Shown here: piece after piece, positions 48,319 through 57,032 of the stretch
Position numbering within the stretch: the stretch's first letter is position 1
Layout of the letters: every line of letters begins with the position of its first letter
Assembly: GCF_014076845.1 (NCBI RefSeq)
Contig: NZ_JACGUT010000081.1
Location: forward strand, 1-64,000
DNA: 64,000 nucleotides
DNA from: Colwellia sp. MB3u-41
GTDB lineage: Bacteria; Pseudomonadota; Gammaproteobacteria; Enterobacterales; Alteromonadaceae
Direction: 5' to 3'
Notes under the pieces: generated by a model
Told to the model about the DNA's origin: nothing
Databases searched by the model: none
Seen by the model: the letters and a program-made list of their open reading frames with translations, nothing else
Translations under genes and position numbers: made by a program

Positions 48319-48993
48319 CTAGTGGGGTAATGCCGCAACTTGTGGTGCTGAAATATGCTGAGACATGGCGTTACTTGCTGATGCGCCTAATTGTGCTCGA
48401 GCTGCTATTGGCGACAATGCACCAACGGTTTCTCTATTTTTGTTAGGACGAGGCTTAAGCATAGGAGCAGGAATGATTTTTCCTTTAATTTTGGGCTCAG
48501 GTGGTCTATTACCTAACAGTCGGCTGTAAATACAAGCGCGGATTTCGTCGACAGTATAATTAGTTTTAACTTTTATGCGAATATGAGGAATTGAAGACGA
48601 TTCTAATGCGCCACTGACAAACCAGTCTTTTTTAATTTTATAGCCCTTACCTTGCGTATCAACTAAATCGATAACACCACACAGTTTCATCGTTTCACGG
48701 TCACAGATAGCAAAGTCTAAGTATTTACTGTTTGCATTGGCTACCGCTGTTTGGCTTGCTCTGCTTGAAACACCATGACGAATAGTGACAATGTCAGCCA
48801 GTTTAACACGGTTAACAATACGGTACTTTCCGCCAAGCGCTTGTTCTAACAAATTCTGAAAATTTTTCTCTGCTGGCGTAAAAAGACTTTGCTTTTTATC
48901 AAAGGGAAAAGGAAAACTATTGTCATTCAAGCGGCTAGCTAATAAAGCAACAATAACAATTAGGCTGATCATGGCAAATAGAATTAATTCCAT
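48319..48993 (-). CDS. Membrane-anchored DUF2726 protein
   Basis: This 224-residue protein has one N-terminal membrane helix (about 3-19) and a cytoplasmic DUF2726 domain: LFTPAEKNFQNLLEQALGGK near 38-57, RIVNRVKLADIVTIR, and KYLDFAICDRETMKLCGVIDL near 107-127, the nuclease-like core of that family. The C-terminal 60 residues are low-complexity, rich in Pro, Arg, Ala and Ser. A DNA- or RNA-related role is inferred from the family but is not established here. Confidence 0.78.
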   Translation of the reverse strand: MELILFAMISLIVIVALLASRLNDNSFPFPFDKKQSLFTPAEKNFQNLLEQALGGKYRIVNRVKLADIVTIRHGVSSRASQTAVANANSKYLDFAICDRETMKLCGVIDLVDTQGKGYKIKKDWFVSGALESSSIPHIRIKVKTNYTVDEIRACIYSRLLGNRPPEPKIKGKIIPAPMLKPRPNKNRETVGALSPIAARAQLGASASNAMSQHISAPQVAALPH

Positions 48994-49111
48994 AGACTGC
49001 TCCTGCGGTTCAAATTCTTGACGGTACTCTTAATAACAGTTGAATAAGCAGTATTTGTGCCACAGTTCTTAATTTCGTAGATTGTTTTACCATGAGGGGA
49101 GGAGCAATAAT

Positions 49112-49149
49112 AAAAAGACCGAAGATAATACTTATCTACGGCCTTTTTT
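49112..49149 (-). terminator. Hairpin terminator after the dUTPase gene
   Basis: A 12-bp stem with two mismatches (GACCGAAGATAA against its partner TTATCTACGGCC), preceded by A-runs and followed by T-runs, lies just downstream of the dUTPase stop on the minus strand, about 17 bases away. Confidence 0.85.
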
Positions 49150-49166
49150 AGGTTTATAGCTAAGTC

Positions 49167-49796
49167 TTATGAAGGATACTTTGCTTCAAGAGCGGCATAA
49201 AGTTGTTGTTGAAAATCACTCGCGCCTGCATCTAATGTATTAACTAATTTGGCTAATACTTCGTTGTCTTCTTCACCATGCCAAATCTTGATGTATGTAC
49301 CTTCTTTATAACCATGATCTTGGCGGAAGAAGTTTAGTGTATTTTTGCCAACGTATTGACGAAATAATTCATCAAGATCCATGTTCATCAGGCGCATACA
49401 ATCAGCTAAGGCAATAGCATCAAAACTTTTATCAGTTACTGCGGCAGATGCTAAGTTTTCTAAAGCGATTTTAAAATCTTTTTCATTAGAACTTTGCGTT
49501 AATTCAGTTGCTAAGGTATCAGTGATACTTTCAACCGTTGCGCCCGTCATTAAGCGAAGACTTAAGCCAAAATGAAAAATATCAACTAACTCTAATTGTA
49601 CTTGAGCAATATCAATCTCTTGATGTTTCCACCATTTCCAACCGTGATGGTCTAACATTTCAGCACACTCAACCCAAATGGCGCGATACCATTCATAACC
49701 ATTTTCCTGCCATGTCTCACTTACGCGAGCGTTCATCGCGTTTTGCATGGTTAGCATTTGCTTTATTTGATTTTTTGCTGCTGAATTTCCGCTCAT
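49167..49796 (-). CDS. All-alpha dUTP diphosphatase (dimeric type)
   Basis: This 209-residue protein has the all-alpha NTP pyrophosphatase fold of the dimeric dUTPase family. The key metal-binding helices read WYRAIWVECAEMLDHHGW near 36-53 and QVQLELVDIFHFGLSLRLM near 64-82, with Glu/Glu and Glu/Asp pairs. It removes dUTP (and may act on dUDP), preventing uracil incorporation. The type is distinct from the trimeric beta dUTPase of E. coli. An intrinsic terminator follows. Confidence 0.88.
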   Translation of the reverse strand: MSGNSAAKNQIKQMLTMQNAMNARVSETWQENGYEWYRAIWVECAEMLDHHGWKWWKHQEIDIAQVQLELVDIFHFGLSLRLMTGATVESITDTLATELTQSSNEKDFKIALENLASAAVTDKSFDAIALADCMRLMNMDLDELFRQYVGKNTLNFFRQDHGYKEGTYIKIWHGEEDNEVLAKLVNTLDAGASDFQQQLYAALEAKYPS

Positions 49797-49880
49797 TTTT
49801 TTCTCTATTAATCGTAAATTTCTATTACCACTATTTTGCCGCAGCAGAAAGAAACAAGCAAATAATCCCGGTTAATTTCA

Positions 49881-50450
49881 TTAGAAAACGACAGCTAATT
49901 CAATTCCACTAAAAGTATTGTTTGCTGCTTGCCAGTTATAACCACTTATTTCACGAAAACGAACAAAGCCTGTCACTTTTAATCGTTCAATCATAAATGA
50001 ACTCCCGATACCGACATAACCATCTATATCATTGTCACTGTAAGCTGGGTCAAAATTATTATTTTCGAAATCGGTGTTATATCTATTCTTGTGATGCCAG
50101 TTATTGTCATCACTCCGGTCATTAAAGGCAAGTTCAAGGAGATCAACACCAAATTCTACATAAAGACTAACGTCAGAAAAATAACCAAATTTCATCCCTC
50201 CTTCCCATGAGATAAAACTATGTTGATAATTGGTTTTATCAGTAATCTGAGCATAACCGAGCGAGCTGGTGACTGAAAATCCTAAGTAGCTATTAAGTGT
50301 ACGATGAACAACTTCGGTGCCAATACTTGAGTAATAGTCGCTGTCGTTTGCATCATGATGAAGATAAATAATAAAGTCATTTGATTTTTTACCGTAACTA
50401 TTGAAAGAAAAAAGTAGGTTAAAACAGATGAAAATAATAATTTTTTTCAT
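49881..50450 (-). CDS. Small outer-membrane beta-barrel protein, unknown function
   Basis: This 189-residue protein has a signal peptide (MKKIIIFICFNLLFSFNSYG) and alternating aromatic/polar strands typical of an eight-stranded outer-membrane barrel (LGFSVTSSLGYAQI, WEGGMKFGYFSDVSLYVEFG), ending in the aromatic C-terminal VVF. A loop rich in Asp/Asn (DNNWHHKNRYNTDFENNN) suggests metal binding or high polarity. No family is recognised. Confidence 0.6.
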   Translation of the reverse strand: MKKIIIFICFNLLFSFNSYGKKSNDFIIYLHHDANDSDYYSSIGTEVVHRTLNSYLGFSVTSSLGYAQITDKTNYQHSFISWEGGMKFGYFSDVSLYVEFGVDLLELAFNDRSDDNNWHHKNRYNTDFENNNFDPAYSDNDIDGYVGIGSSFMIERLKVTGFVRFREISGYNWQAANNTFSGIELAVVF

Positions 50451-50592
50451 AATAAGCTCAGCAAAATATTTGAAGCTATTTTCTTCTGAATGCTCGTAAG
50501 TTTCAGTGATCGAATCGTTAGGATATGCTGAAAAACTGTAAGTTATTGTCAGATTGATACTGACGAAATCGGGTCTTAAGCGGTGGCGTCAT

Positions 50593-51912
50593 TTAAAACT
50601 GGGCTTTTACTCTAAGCCAAGCATTACTATTTTGTTGATGTTGGCCAAAAAAGGTATGTTTTTCGTCACCCCAAAACAAATTAGCACCGGCTGAAAATAA
50701 CCACTGGTCGTTATAACGGTAGGTTACAGAAGGTTTTAAGTAACTGTCGTTGTCTGTTGGCGAATAAAAATTGAATAGGCTATAAATTAACTTTTGCTGA
50801 AACGCTCTGTACGTGAGACGAAAAGTTAATAATTGACGGTATTCATCAACTTCTGTTGCTGGTGTGACTGAATTAACGATAAATTCATTATAATGTTTCG
50901 TTTGCTCAACATAGAACTGCACGCTGGCGGTAAGGTTTTTAATGACCTCGCTTTCAAACCCGACTAGAAATCGGTTTTGACCATTAGCAACAAAGGGATC
51001 ACTCCCACTATTATCTTCAACACTGTTATAGCTAGCATATTCAGCATTAAATAATCCTCCCGCTAATGGTAACCTAACACTTGCTCCCCAAGCATTCATT
51101 TTGGGAAAGTAAGGCTGTAATTGCTGGTTTTGATTTTCTGATATACCAACAGGTGTTGTCCAGAAACCTTTATAGCCATAAAAAGCATATTCGGTGCCAT
51201 TCTTGTTGGTTGCAATACGTACTGAATATTGTGCCTGATTATTTTTTTGTACGCTAAAATCAGCAGCCGGAGCAACAATATCTTGCGCTTGTGGAGAATA
51301 AAAAGAAAAGCGCTCGCCCGTTAAATAAACATCGGGTGTGAACGCTGGCGTCCAAGTAAAATCAAGTGAATAACCACCGATATACCATGTACCTTTCGCG
51401 CTGTCTGAAGGGGCTTTTAAGTATTGATTGTCACGCCCTGAAAAGAATGATTGCCAGTTTTTAGCAAATAAATCATTTAGGAAGATATAATCTCCGGTAC
51501 CCCAGGTCAAAATTTGTCGACCCACTTTAACGTCAGTATTATTACTTGGACTAAAACGGATATTTAATTCGCGCGTTTCCCAAAAAGTATCGGCTAATAC
51601 ATCGTCATAAATTAGCTCACCTTTTGAAACCAGCTCAAAAGACTCATGACTGTAATCAATATTTAAACGTGCTGTTATTTCACCTAGCGACAAATTTGAT
51701 TCAACAATATTATTTTGTAATAAATAACCATAGCCAGCTTCAACAAAACCTGAAAGCTTCCAGGGTGAAACAACTTTTTCACCCCAGTCATCGCTCGCCC
51801 AATCGTCTAGTTCACTTATTTCTAAGTTACTGGCCAAGCTTTGCCAAGCCATCAGTAGGCTGCTTATGAGTAAAATATATTGTGATGATTTATGCACGAT
51901 AAGCGTGTCCAT
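50593..51912 (-). CDS. Outer-membrane barrel protein, DUF1302-like export partner
   Basis: This 439-residue protein has an N-terminal signal sequence (about 12-28) and an extended barrel region (LSLGEITARLNIDY, VKVGRQILTWGTGDYIFLND near 125-145, WGASVRLPLAGGLFNAEYAS), ending LRVKAQF, a C-terminal aromatic barrel signature. The KVGRQILTWGTGD motif is typical of the DUF1302/outer-membrane partners of HAE3 RND transporters. It is the last gene of the RND-LolA-barrel run, 30 bases behind the LolA-like gene. Confidence 0.78.
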   Translation of the reverse strand: MDTLIVHKSSQYILLISSLLMAWQSLASNLEISELDDWASDDWGEKVVSPWKLSGFVEAGYGYLLQNNIVESNLSLGEITARLNIDYSHESFELVSKGELIYDDVLADTFWETRELNIRFSPSNNTDVKVGRQILTWGTGDYIFLNDLFAKNWQSFFSGRDNQYLKAPSDSAKGTWYIGGYSLDFTWTPAFTPDVYLTGERFSFYSPQAQDIVAPAADFSVQKNNQAQYSVRIATNKNGTEYAFYGYKGFWTTPVGISENQNQQLQPYFPKMNAWGASVRLPLAGGLFNAEYASYNSVEDNSGSDPFVANGQNRFLVGFESEVIKNLTASVQFYVEQTKHYNEFIVNSVTPATEVDEYRQLLTFRLTYRAFQQKLIYSLFNFYSPTDNDSYLKPSVTYRYNDQWLFSAGANLFWGDEKHTFFGQHQQNSNAWLRVKAQF

Positions 51913-51942
51913 GTTTGGTGATAATTAAGTGCATTTTTTATC

Positions 51943-52734
51943 TTAATCTAACCATGCCTTTGGCGGATTACGTAAACTACGTTCAGAAAAAATATCATCA
52001 GGTAAGCCGACATTATATTTTACGTTTCGAAATTGCATTTCAGTATAACTGCCATCGTTATGTTGGGTTATTTTTGAATGCATGACCGTGGCAAAACCAT
52101 CAATAATTTCAGTTTTTAATACTTCAAGTGAGCGTGATTTTTTACCTTGGCTGTTATAAAAATCAACGTGCATAGGTAAAAAGGTACGCTTATCAATGTT
52201 AACCATATAGTGCTCGAACTCAACACTGTTTGGATCTTTAGGTTGAGCTTTAAGGGTATAAAACTTATCGTCAGTTTTTAGTAAAGTAAAGTTGTCTTCT
52301 GCAGGATTTCTACCTGAGACATCTTCATAAAAAAAATGCGCGCCGACAAAAGAGGTACGTTTATCACCAGCTGAAATCCGTTTAACTAAATCTAGTGCTG
52401 GTAAATATAGCCAGCGGTCATCATCGCTTGCTACTTTTTTTACCACCCTAAATACTGTGCCTTGGACATCAGTAGGGCGAGAGAAAAACACCAAAATATC
52501 TTGGTTACCTAAATCTGCTTGGTCTTTACGCAAGATAGTAAATTGTCGCATCTGTTTATTACCCTGCGCATCAACAATAATCATTCTCGCTTGAGCACTG
52601 CCGTCGTCTGCAGAATAATATGAGGCTAAATTTGCTTTAGTTATAATATCATTGGCGTTTGTTAAGTCGCCCGCATGGGTCATAAAACTTAAAATAGCCC
52701 CAGCAATAATGAAAAGAGTTGATAAATATTTCAT
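51943..52734 (-). CDS. Periplasmic LolA-like lipid-binding protein
   Basis: This 263-residue protein has a signal peptide (LFIIAGAILSFMTHAGD) and the outer-membrane lipoprotein-sorting-like fold (LolA-like; COG2834 type). Motifs include FTILRKDQADLGNQDILVFF, DRWLYLPALDLVKRISAGDK, SFVGAHFFYEDVSGRNP and DFYNSQGKKSRSLEV. Members shuttle hydrophobic cargo across the periplasm. The gene sits between an RND exporter (9-base gap) and an outer-membrane barrel, which together form an apparent three-part lipid or sterol-type transport system. Confidence 0.85.
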   Translation of the reverse strand: MKYLSTLFIIAGAILSFMTHAGDLTNANDIITKANLASYYSADDGSAQARMIIVDAQGNKQMRQFTILRKDQADLGNQDILVFFSRPTDVQGTVFRVVKKVASDDDRWLYLPALDLVKRISAGDKRTSFVGAHFFYEDVSGRNPAEDNFTLLKTDDKFYTLKAQPKDPNSVEFEHYMVNIDKRTFLPMHVDFYNSQGKKSRSLEVLKTEIIDGFATVMHSKITQHNDGSYTEMQFRNVKYNVGLPDDIFSERSLRNPPKAWLD

Positions 52735-52743
52735 TTGTATATC

Positions 52744-55323
52744 CTATGAATGTTTATTTTTTAAGGGATGCTTGCCAGCAAAAAGTGTCATTAACGCGGG
52801 TAGTAACATCAGAGTAACTAATGCTGAGAGCGCCATAATACTTGCCAGAAAAAATCCAACCGTAATATAAGGTATTAGAGGCGAAAGTAATAAAGGCGTA
52901 AAGCCAATCGCAATTACAATAGCATTGCGTGAAATTGCGCGACTTGGCTCTTGGAACATCGCCGATAATGCCAGCGCTAAACTGCCCAGTTCTTTCTCTA
53001 ACTCTCGTGCACGTTGTAAAAAGTGAATGGCAAAATCGATTGAAAGCCCTAAAGTCAGGGCTGACAAAACCGCGATAGGCATATCGTAATCTTTACCTAT
53101 CCAGCCAATTAACCCGTAGATCATTGAAATGGTAAGTGTTAGCGGTAGCATGGCTAAAATACCGTATTTTAATGAACGAAAGAGTACAACCATCATTAAG
53201 AAAACGATGACAAACGATGATAATAAACTGTCGATCATACCGTTCACCATTGCGTCTTGCCAAACGATGTTTAAGTAAGACTTACCCGCCCATTGATAAC
53301 TAATATCTTTTGGCATCGGATGTTTGGTAATGTAGGCCTCGGTCCAGTTAACGACTTTGGTAGTATGTTGATTATCACCACTGATCATTTGCAGCCATAA
53401 TAAACTTTGCTGATAATCTTTGGTGACAAAATGCCATAAGTCTTGCGGACGATGCGACGACTGATATTGCAGTAATGTTTGTGCAACACCGTTACTCGAT
53501 TCAGGCAGGGCAAAGTCTTTATCTTCGCCTGAGAAGAGCTCACGATTTACTGTTTTGACAATATCAGCTAAACCATTACTTTTGCCTACTAAGCCAGTTG
53601 TCAATAGTGCTTGCTGGAAGTCGCTTTGCCACTTTAATAGATCAGGGTCGAGAAATACTTTGTTTTCGTTAAAAGCAGTATCGGTAATATTAACTAACTG
53701 TTCTAGTATTAGCTGTTCTTCATCGTTAGCTGAAAAGGCTAAATCATCTAATAAAACTAATAAGTTCTGATTAATAAATGAATCTTGCCCAGTCGATTTA
53801 ACGTCAGCTATAAAGGCATTAATTTGCTTTGCGCTAGTTAAATTTATATCAAGGGTCGCTAGTACTTTTTTGAAATTACTCACCGCAGCACTATTTTCAC
53901 GGTTGTTATTTCTAAAGACTAGCCAAGCATCATAAGTGCCAGCAAAATGTGCATTGAGTACTTTGTCCGCTATTCTAATTTCGTGATCAGCTTTAAACCA
54001 GTTGACGGGGTTATCATTAATTTCAATACGGCTAACACCTTCAATGCTGATTAAAAATAATGCAACAAAGCCCATAAGAATCAGTTTGGTTTTTTGAGTC
54101 GCAAATCTGCCAAGGCTTTCTAATGCATTGGCTAAACGGCCTTTTTGTTCTGTACGTAAAATAGCGTCGTGTAATTTGGCTAACGTTTTGGGTTTTAAAC
54201 GAGAAATATAAGCAGGAATGTAAATAATAGTCAGTGCGAAGGCTAATAAAATACCTGTGCCAATAAAAGCGCCAAATACTTTAACAGGTGGAATAGGGGT
54301 TAGCATTAATGAATAAAAACCAATGGCAGAGGTGATTGAAGTATAAAGCATAGGAGTGTATAAGTGCTTCATTACACCCTTAACTACGTCGCCTGCATCA
54401 TCACCTGTTTTATATTTTTCCGCAAACTCTGAGAGAATATGTACCGAGTCAACGACCGCTATTGGCATTAAGAATATGGCAATCATCGATGACATTATAT
54501 GAACAGTAAAGCCCATACCAATCAGTGAACCCATAACGATAATCACCGTTGCCATAGCGACCACCATCGGCGCAATAATTAACGGAAAATTACGGAAAAA
54601 GTACCAAAGTAAAACAAAAATAGCTAATCCCGCTAATGGTGCAGCAACGCCCATTTGTACAAACATCTCATAGCCAAATTGGTCTTCAGCGACAGGTAAG
54701 CCGGTAATATGAAAATCTACATTAGCCACTAGTTCGGCAGGGAAACTTTTGCTAATAGTACGAATTTGCTCGGCGATATTATAACTCATGTCTTTGGCTT
54801 GAATGGGCACATAAATCGCAATGGCTTTGTTATCACCAGAAACTAACGTGTTGTTAAGCATGGGTAAACGTTTAACTGCTTGCTGAATTTCCAAGCTGCC
54901 TTCGAGAGAAGATGGTGCTTGTTTCATTAAATATTCAAAACGTATACCACTATTTTTACCTTGGCTGTCTTTTTCTTGAGTAATGTTATCAACGACACTC
55001 AGTGATAATAAATCTTGTGCTATGACTCCTTCAATCTGCAAAACTTTTGTTGATAACTGCTCAACAACTTGCAGTGAATTAGGCGTAAAAATATTATTTT
55101 TACTGACAATACCAACGACGATCATATCGCGCATTTGAAAGTCAGCTTTTGTTTGGTTATGAAAAATACGCGCTGGAGCATCACGACTCAACATATTTTC
55201 AGGGTCAGTATCTATTTTCAGGTTTGGCATCATCGCCAGACTTATTGCCACCATCAGTAATACTACGGTGTAAACAAGTTTAGGTTTCTCAACCGCGATT
55301 TGTAGGAGTCTGGTGTAATTCAA
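52744..55323 (-). CDS. RND-superfamily exporter (HAE3/MMPL type)
   Basis: This 859-residue protein has twelve membrane helices in two repeats, with a large periplasmic loop after helix 1 and another after helix 7. It has the SSD/MMPL motifs: MMSSMIAIFLMPIAVVDSVH-like HIMSSMIAIFLMPIAVVDSV, and LSALTLGLSIDFAIHF in the second half, the helix-4-type proton-relay segment. HAE3 proteins move hydrophobic molecules such as hopanoids, sterols or lipids toward the outer membrane. It is first in the minus-strand operon and divergent from the ArsR regulator gene. Confidence 0.9.
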   Translation of the reverse strand: MNYTRLLQIAVEKPKLVYTVVLLMVAISLAMMPNLKIDTDPENMLSRDAPARIFHNQTKADFQMRDMIVVGIVSKNNIFTPNSLQVVEQLSTKVLQIEGVIAQDLLSLSVVDNITQEKDSQGKNSGIRFEYLMKQAPSSLEGSLEIQQAVKRLPMLNNTLVSGDNKAIAIYVPIQAKDMSYNIAEQIRTISKSFPAELVANVDFHITGLPVAEDQFGYEMFVQMGVAAPLAGLAIFVLLWYFFRNFPLIIAPMVVAMATVIIVMGSLIGMGFTVHIMSSMIAIFLMPIAVVDSVHILSEFAEKYKTGDDAGDVVKGVMKHLYTPMLYTSITSAIGFYSLMLTPIPPVKVFGAFIGTGILLAFALTIIYIPAYISRLKPKTLAKLHDAILRTEQKGRLANALESLGRFATQKTKLILMGFVALFLISIEGVSRIEINDNPVNWFKADHEIRIADKVLNAHFAGTYDAWLVFRNNNRENSAAVSNFKKVLATLDINLTSAKQINAFIADVKSTGQDSFINQNLLVLLDDLAFSANDEEQLILEQLVNITDTAFNENKVFLDPDLLKWQSDFQQALLTTGLVGKSNGLADIVKTVNRELFSGEDKDFALPESSNGVAQTLLQYQSSHRPQDLWHFVTKDYQQSLLWLQMISGDNQHTTKVVNWTEAYITKHPMPKDISYQWAGKSYLNIVWQDAMVNGMIDSLLSSFVIVFLMMVVLFRSLKYGILAMLPLTLTISMIYGLIGWIGKDYDMPIAVLSALTLGLSIDFAIHFLQRARELEKELGSLALALSAMFQEPSRAISRNAIVIAIGFTPLLLSPLIPYITVGFFLASIMALSALVTLMLLPALMTLFAGKHPLKNKHS

Positions 55324-55375
55324 AAGGGATCCTTAACTGAAAATTGTATATTAGACAAGCGTAATGTACTTTTAT

Positions 55376-55391
55376 ATTAGCACTATCTAAT
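55376..55391. promoter_or_regulatory. Candidate ArsR-family operator
   Basis: ATTAG, six bases, then CTAAT form a 16-base AT-rich dyad, in the 116-base gap between the RND operon and the ArsR gene. A further half-site TATATTAGA lies near 55357. The position and sequence fit the AT-rich operators of SqrR/BigR-type repressors. Confidence 0.45.
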
Positions 55392-55439
55392 GTAATATCA
55401 ATCAATATTTACTTTCTGCTGACAATAAAGACTTAGATA

Positions 55440-55748
55440 ATGAATAATGAAACTCAAATAAACATAGCTGAAATGCGTGGCAATGCGACTCAAGCCGCAG
55501 AGTTATTGAAAGCGATGAGTAATGAAAATAGACTATTGATACTTTGCTATTTAGGAGAGAAAGAAATGTCGGTGTCAGAGCTTAATGGCTTTATTGATTT
55601 AAGCCAGTCGAGTTTATCGCAGCATTTAGCCCGATTGAGAAAAGATGGTTTGGTAAAGACTCGCCGAGAATCACAAACGATTTACTATACAATTGCGCAT
55701 CCATCGATAGTAAAGTTAATCACTTTTTTACACAGTGAATTTTGTTAA
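55440..55748 (+). CDS. ArsR-family repressor of the SqrR/BigR/YgaV type
   Basis: This 102-residue protein is a winged-helix ArsR-type repressor with MSNENRLLILCYLGE near 26-40, DLSQSSLSQHLARLRKDGLV near 53-72 and TRRESQTIYYTIAHPS near 74-89. It has exactly two cysteines, Cys36 and Cys102, 66 residues apart. The SqrR dithiol pair has the same spacing, and the motif TRRESQTIYY is typical of that subgroup, which senses persulfide/sulfide or other thiol chemistry. The metal-binding motif of classical ArsR/CadC is absent. It is divergent from the RND operon, which is the natural regulon candidate. Confidence 0.85.
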   Translation: MNNETQINIAEMRGNATQAAELLKAMSNENRLLILCYLGEKEMSVSELNGFIDLSQSSLSQHLARLRKDGLVKTRRESQTIYYTIAHPSIVKLITFLHSEFC

Positions 55749-55762
55749 TAAGCTTAGTAAAA

Positions 55763-55798
55763 GCTCAAATCAGTAAGGTTTTCTTCAGTGATTTGAGC
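55763..55798. terminator. Inverted repeat between convergent genes
   Basis: GCTCAAATCA and its exact complement (10 bp) enclose a 16-base loop that has further AAG/CTT pairing. It sits between the convergent ArsR and KASIII genes, and is a plausible bidirectional terminator without a strong T-run. Confidence 0.65.
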
Positions 55799-55809
55799 AT
55801 GTCGCTTGA

Positions 55810-56928
55810 TTAAAGATGCTCTATAACAAGACAACCCGCCGAATAACCCGCACCAAAAGAACAAATGAGTGCTTTATCGCCCGCTATCATATCGTCATGA
55901 TTTAAGTGAAAAGCAATAATAGAACCTGCTGAAGCCGTATTAGCAAACTTGTCTAAAATAATGGGTGCTTCATTACCTATCGGGTCGCGGCCCAATACTT
56001 TTTTCGCCACAAAGTTATTCATGTTGATATTGGCTTGATGTAAAAATAACCTTTTTAAATCTTTAGCTTCAACATTTGCAGCTTCCATTTGCTCCGTAAT
56101 TAATTGCGAAACCATTGGCAGTACTTCTTTAAATACTTTTCGCCCTTGCTGAACAAACATTTTATCGTTATCAAGCATTGTTTCAGGGTCACATTTATTT
56201 GTATGGCCAAAGTTACTGCGAATATTATTAGAGAAGGTGGTGATGGGTTTTTTTGTTAAGATTTTAAAGCAATGATCAGCAGTGGCGGTTGCTTGTTTTT
56301 CAATAACAATAGCGGTCGCAACATCCCCAAAAATAAAATGGCTGTCTCGATCGCGTAAATTAATTTGTGGAAAGTTAAGCTCAGGATTAATCACTAATAC
56401 GGTTTTGGCTGTGTCGCCACATAAAGCATTTGAGGCATTCATAATACCGAATGTTGCTGATGAACAAGCAACAAGCATATCGTATGCCCAGCCTTTACAG
56501 CCCAATGCTTGTTGTACTTCAATCGCTATTGCAGGGTAAGCGCGTTGTGTATATGAACAAGCAACAATAATTAAGTCGATATCGTCTGCTGTTTTATTGG
56601 CTGCTGCCATCGCTTGTCTCGCTGCGCCTACCGCCATTTCAGCTTGTGCTGATAATTGCTCATCGCTGCGCTGAGGAATAAGTGGCATCATCGTTTTAGG
56701 ATCAAGTGCGCCATCTTTATACATAACATAGCGACTTTTAATACCTGATGCTTTTTCAATAAACTCACTTGAAGAAGGTTTTAAAGCCGTTAACTGTTCA
56801 TTGTTAATCGCTTCTTCATTTTCGGCGTTGTAATTTTCAACATATTGATTAAATGCTGTGACTAATTCGTCATTTGAAATACTGTGTGGCGGGGTGAATA
56901 GACCGGTACCACTGATCACGATTGACAT
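55810..56928 (-). CDS. Beta-ketoacyl-ACP synthase III-like enzyme (FabH2/PA3286 type)
   Basis: This 372-residue thiolase-fold enzyme has the active-site Cys in LVACSSATFGIMNAS, His in LFLHQANINMNNFV and Asn in KFANTASAGSIIAFH, the Cys-His-Asn triad of KASIII. Its extended N-terminal insert (SSSEFIEKASGIKSRYV) resembles the Pseudomonas PA3286-type synthases, which use medium-chain acyl-CoA from beta-oxidation. I choose ATG 56928, which has GGAG 7 bases upstream, instead of ATG 56994. Substrate preference is inferred from family. Confidence 0.87.
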   Translation of the reverse strand: MSIVISGTGLFTPPHSISNDELVTAFNQYVENYNAENEEAINNEQLTALKPSSSEFIEKASGIKSRYVMYKDGALDPKTMMPLIPQRSDEQLSAQAEMAVGAARQAMAAANKTADDIDLIIVACSYTQRAYPAIAIEVQQALGCKGWAYDMLVACSSATFGIMNASNALCGDTAKTVLVINPELNFPQINLRDRDSHFIFGDVATAIVIEKQATATADHCFKILTKKPITTFSNNIRSNFGHTNKCDPETMLDNDKMFVQQGRKVFKEVLPMVSQLITEQMEAANVEAKDLKRLFLHQANINMNNFVAKKVLGRDPIGNEAPIILDKFANTASAGSIIAFHLNHDDMIAGDKALICSFGAGYSAGCLVIEHL

Positions 56929-57032
56929 GTATTGACTCCATTTATAATTTTTTTCTAGTGGTCGTACCATGGGTCTTATTCCATAAAAGTACAAGCACTT
57001 CAGTGTTTTTAATTGATGTATTGTTCATTATA

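Noticed and set aside
49381-49912. Plus-strand frames over the dUTPase gene
   Set aside because: They are shadows of the minus-strand dUTPase, which has clear family motifs and a terminator.
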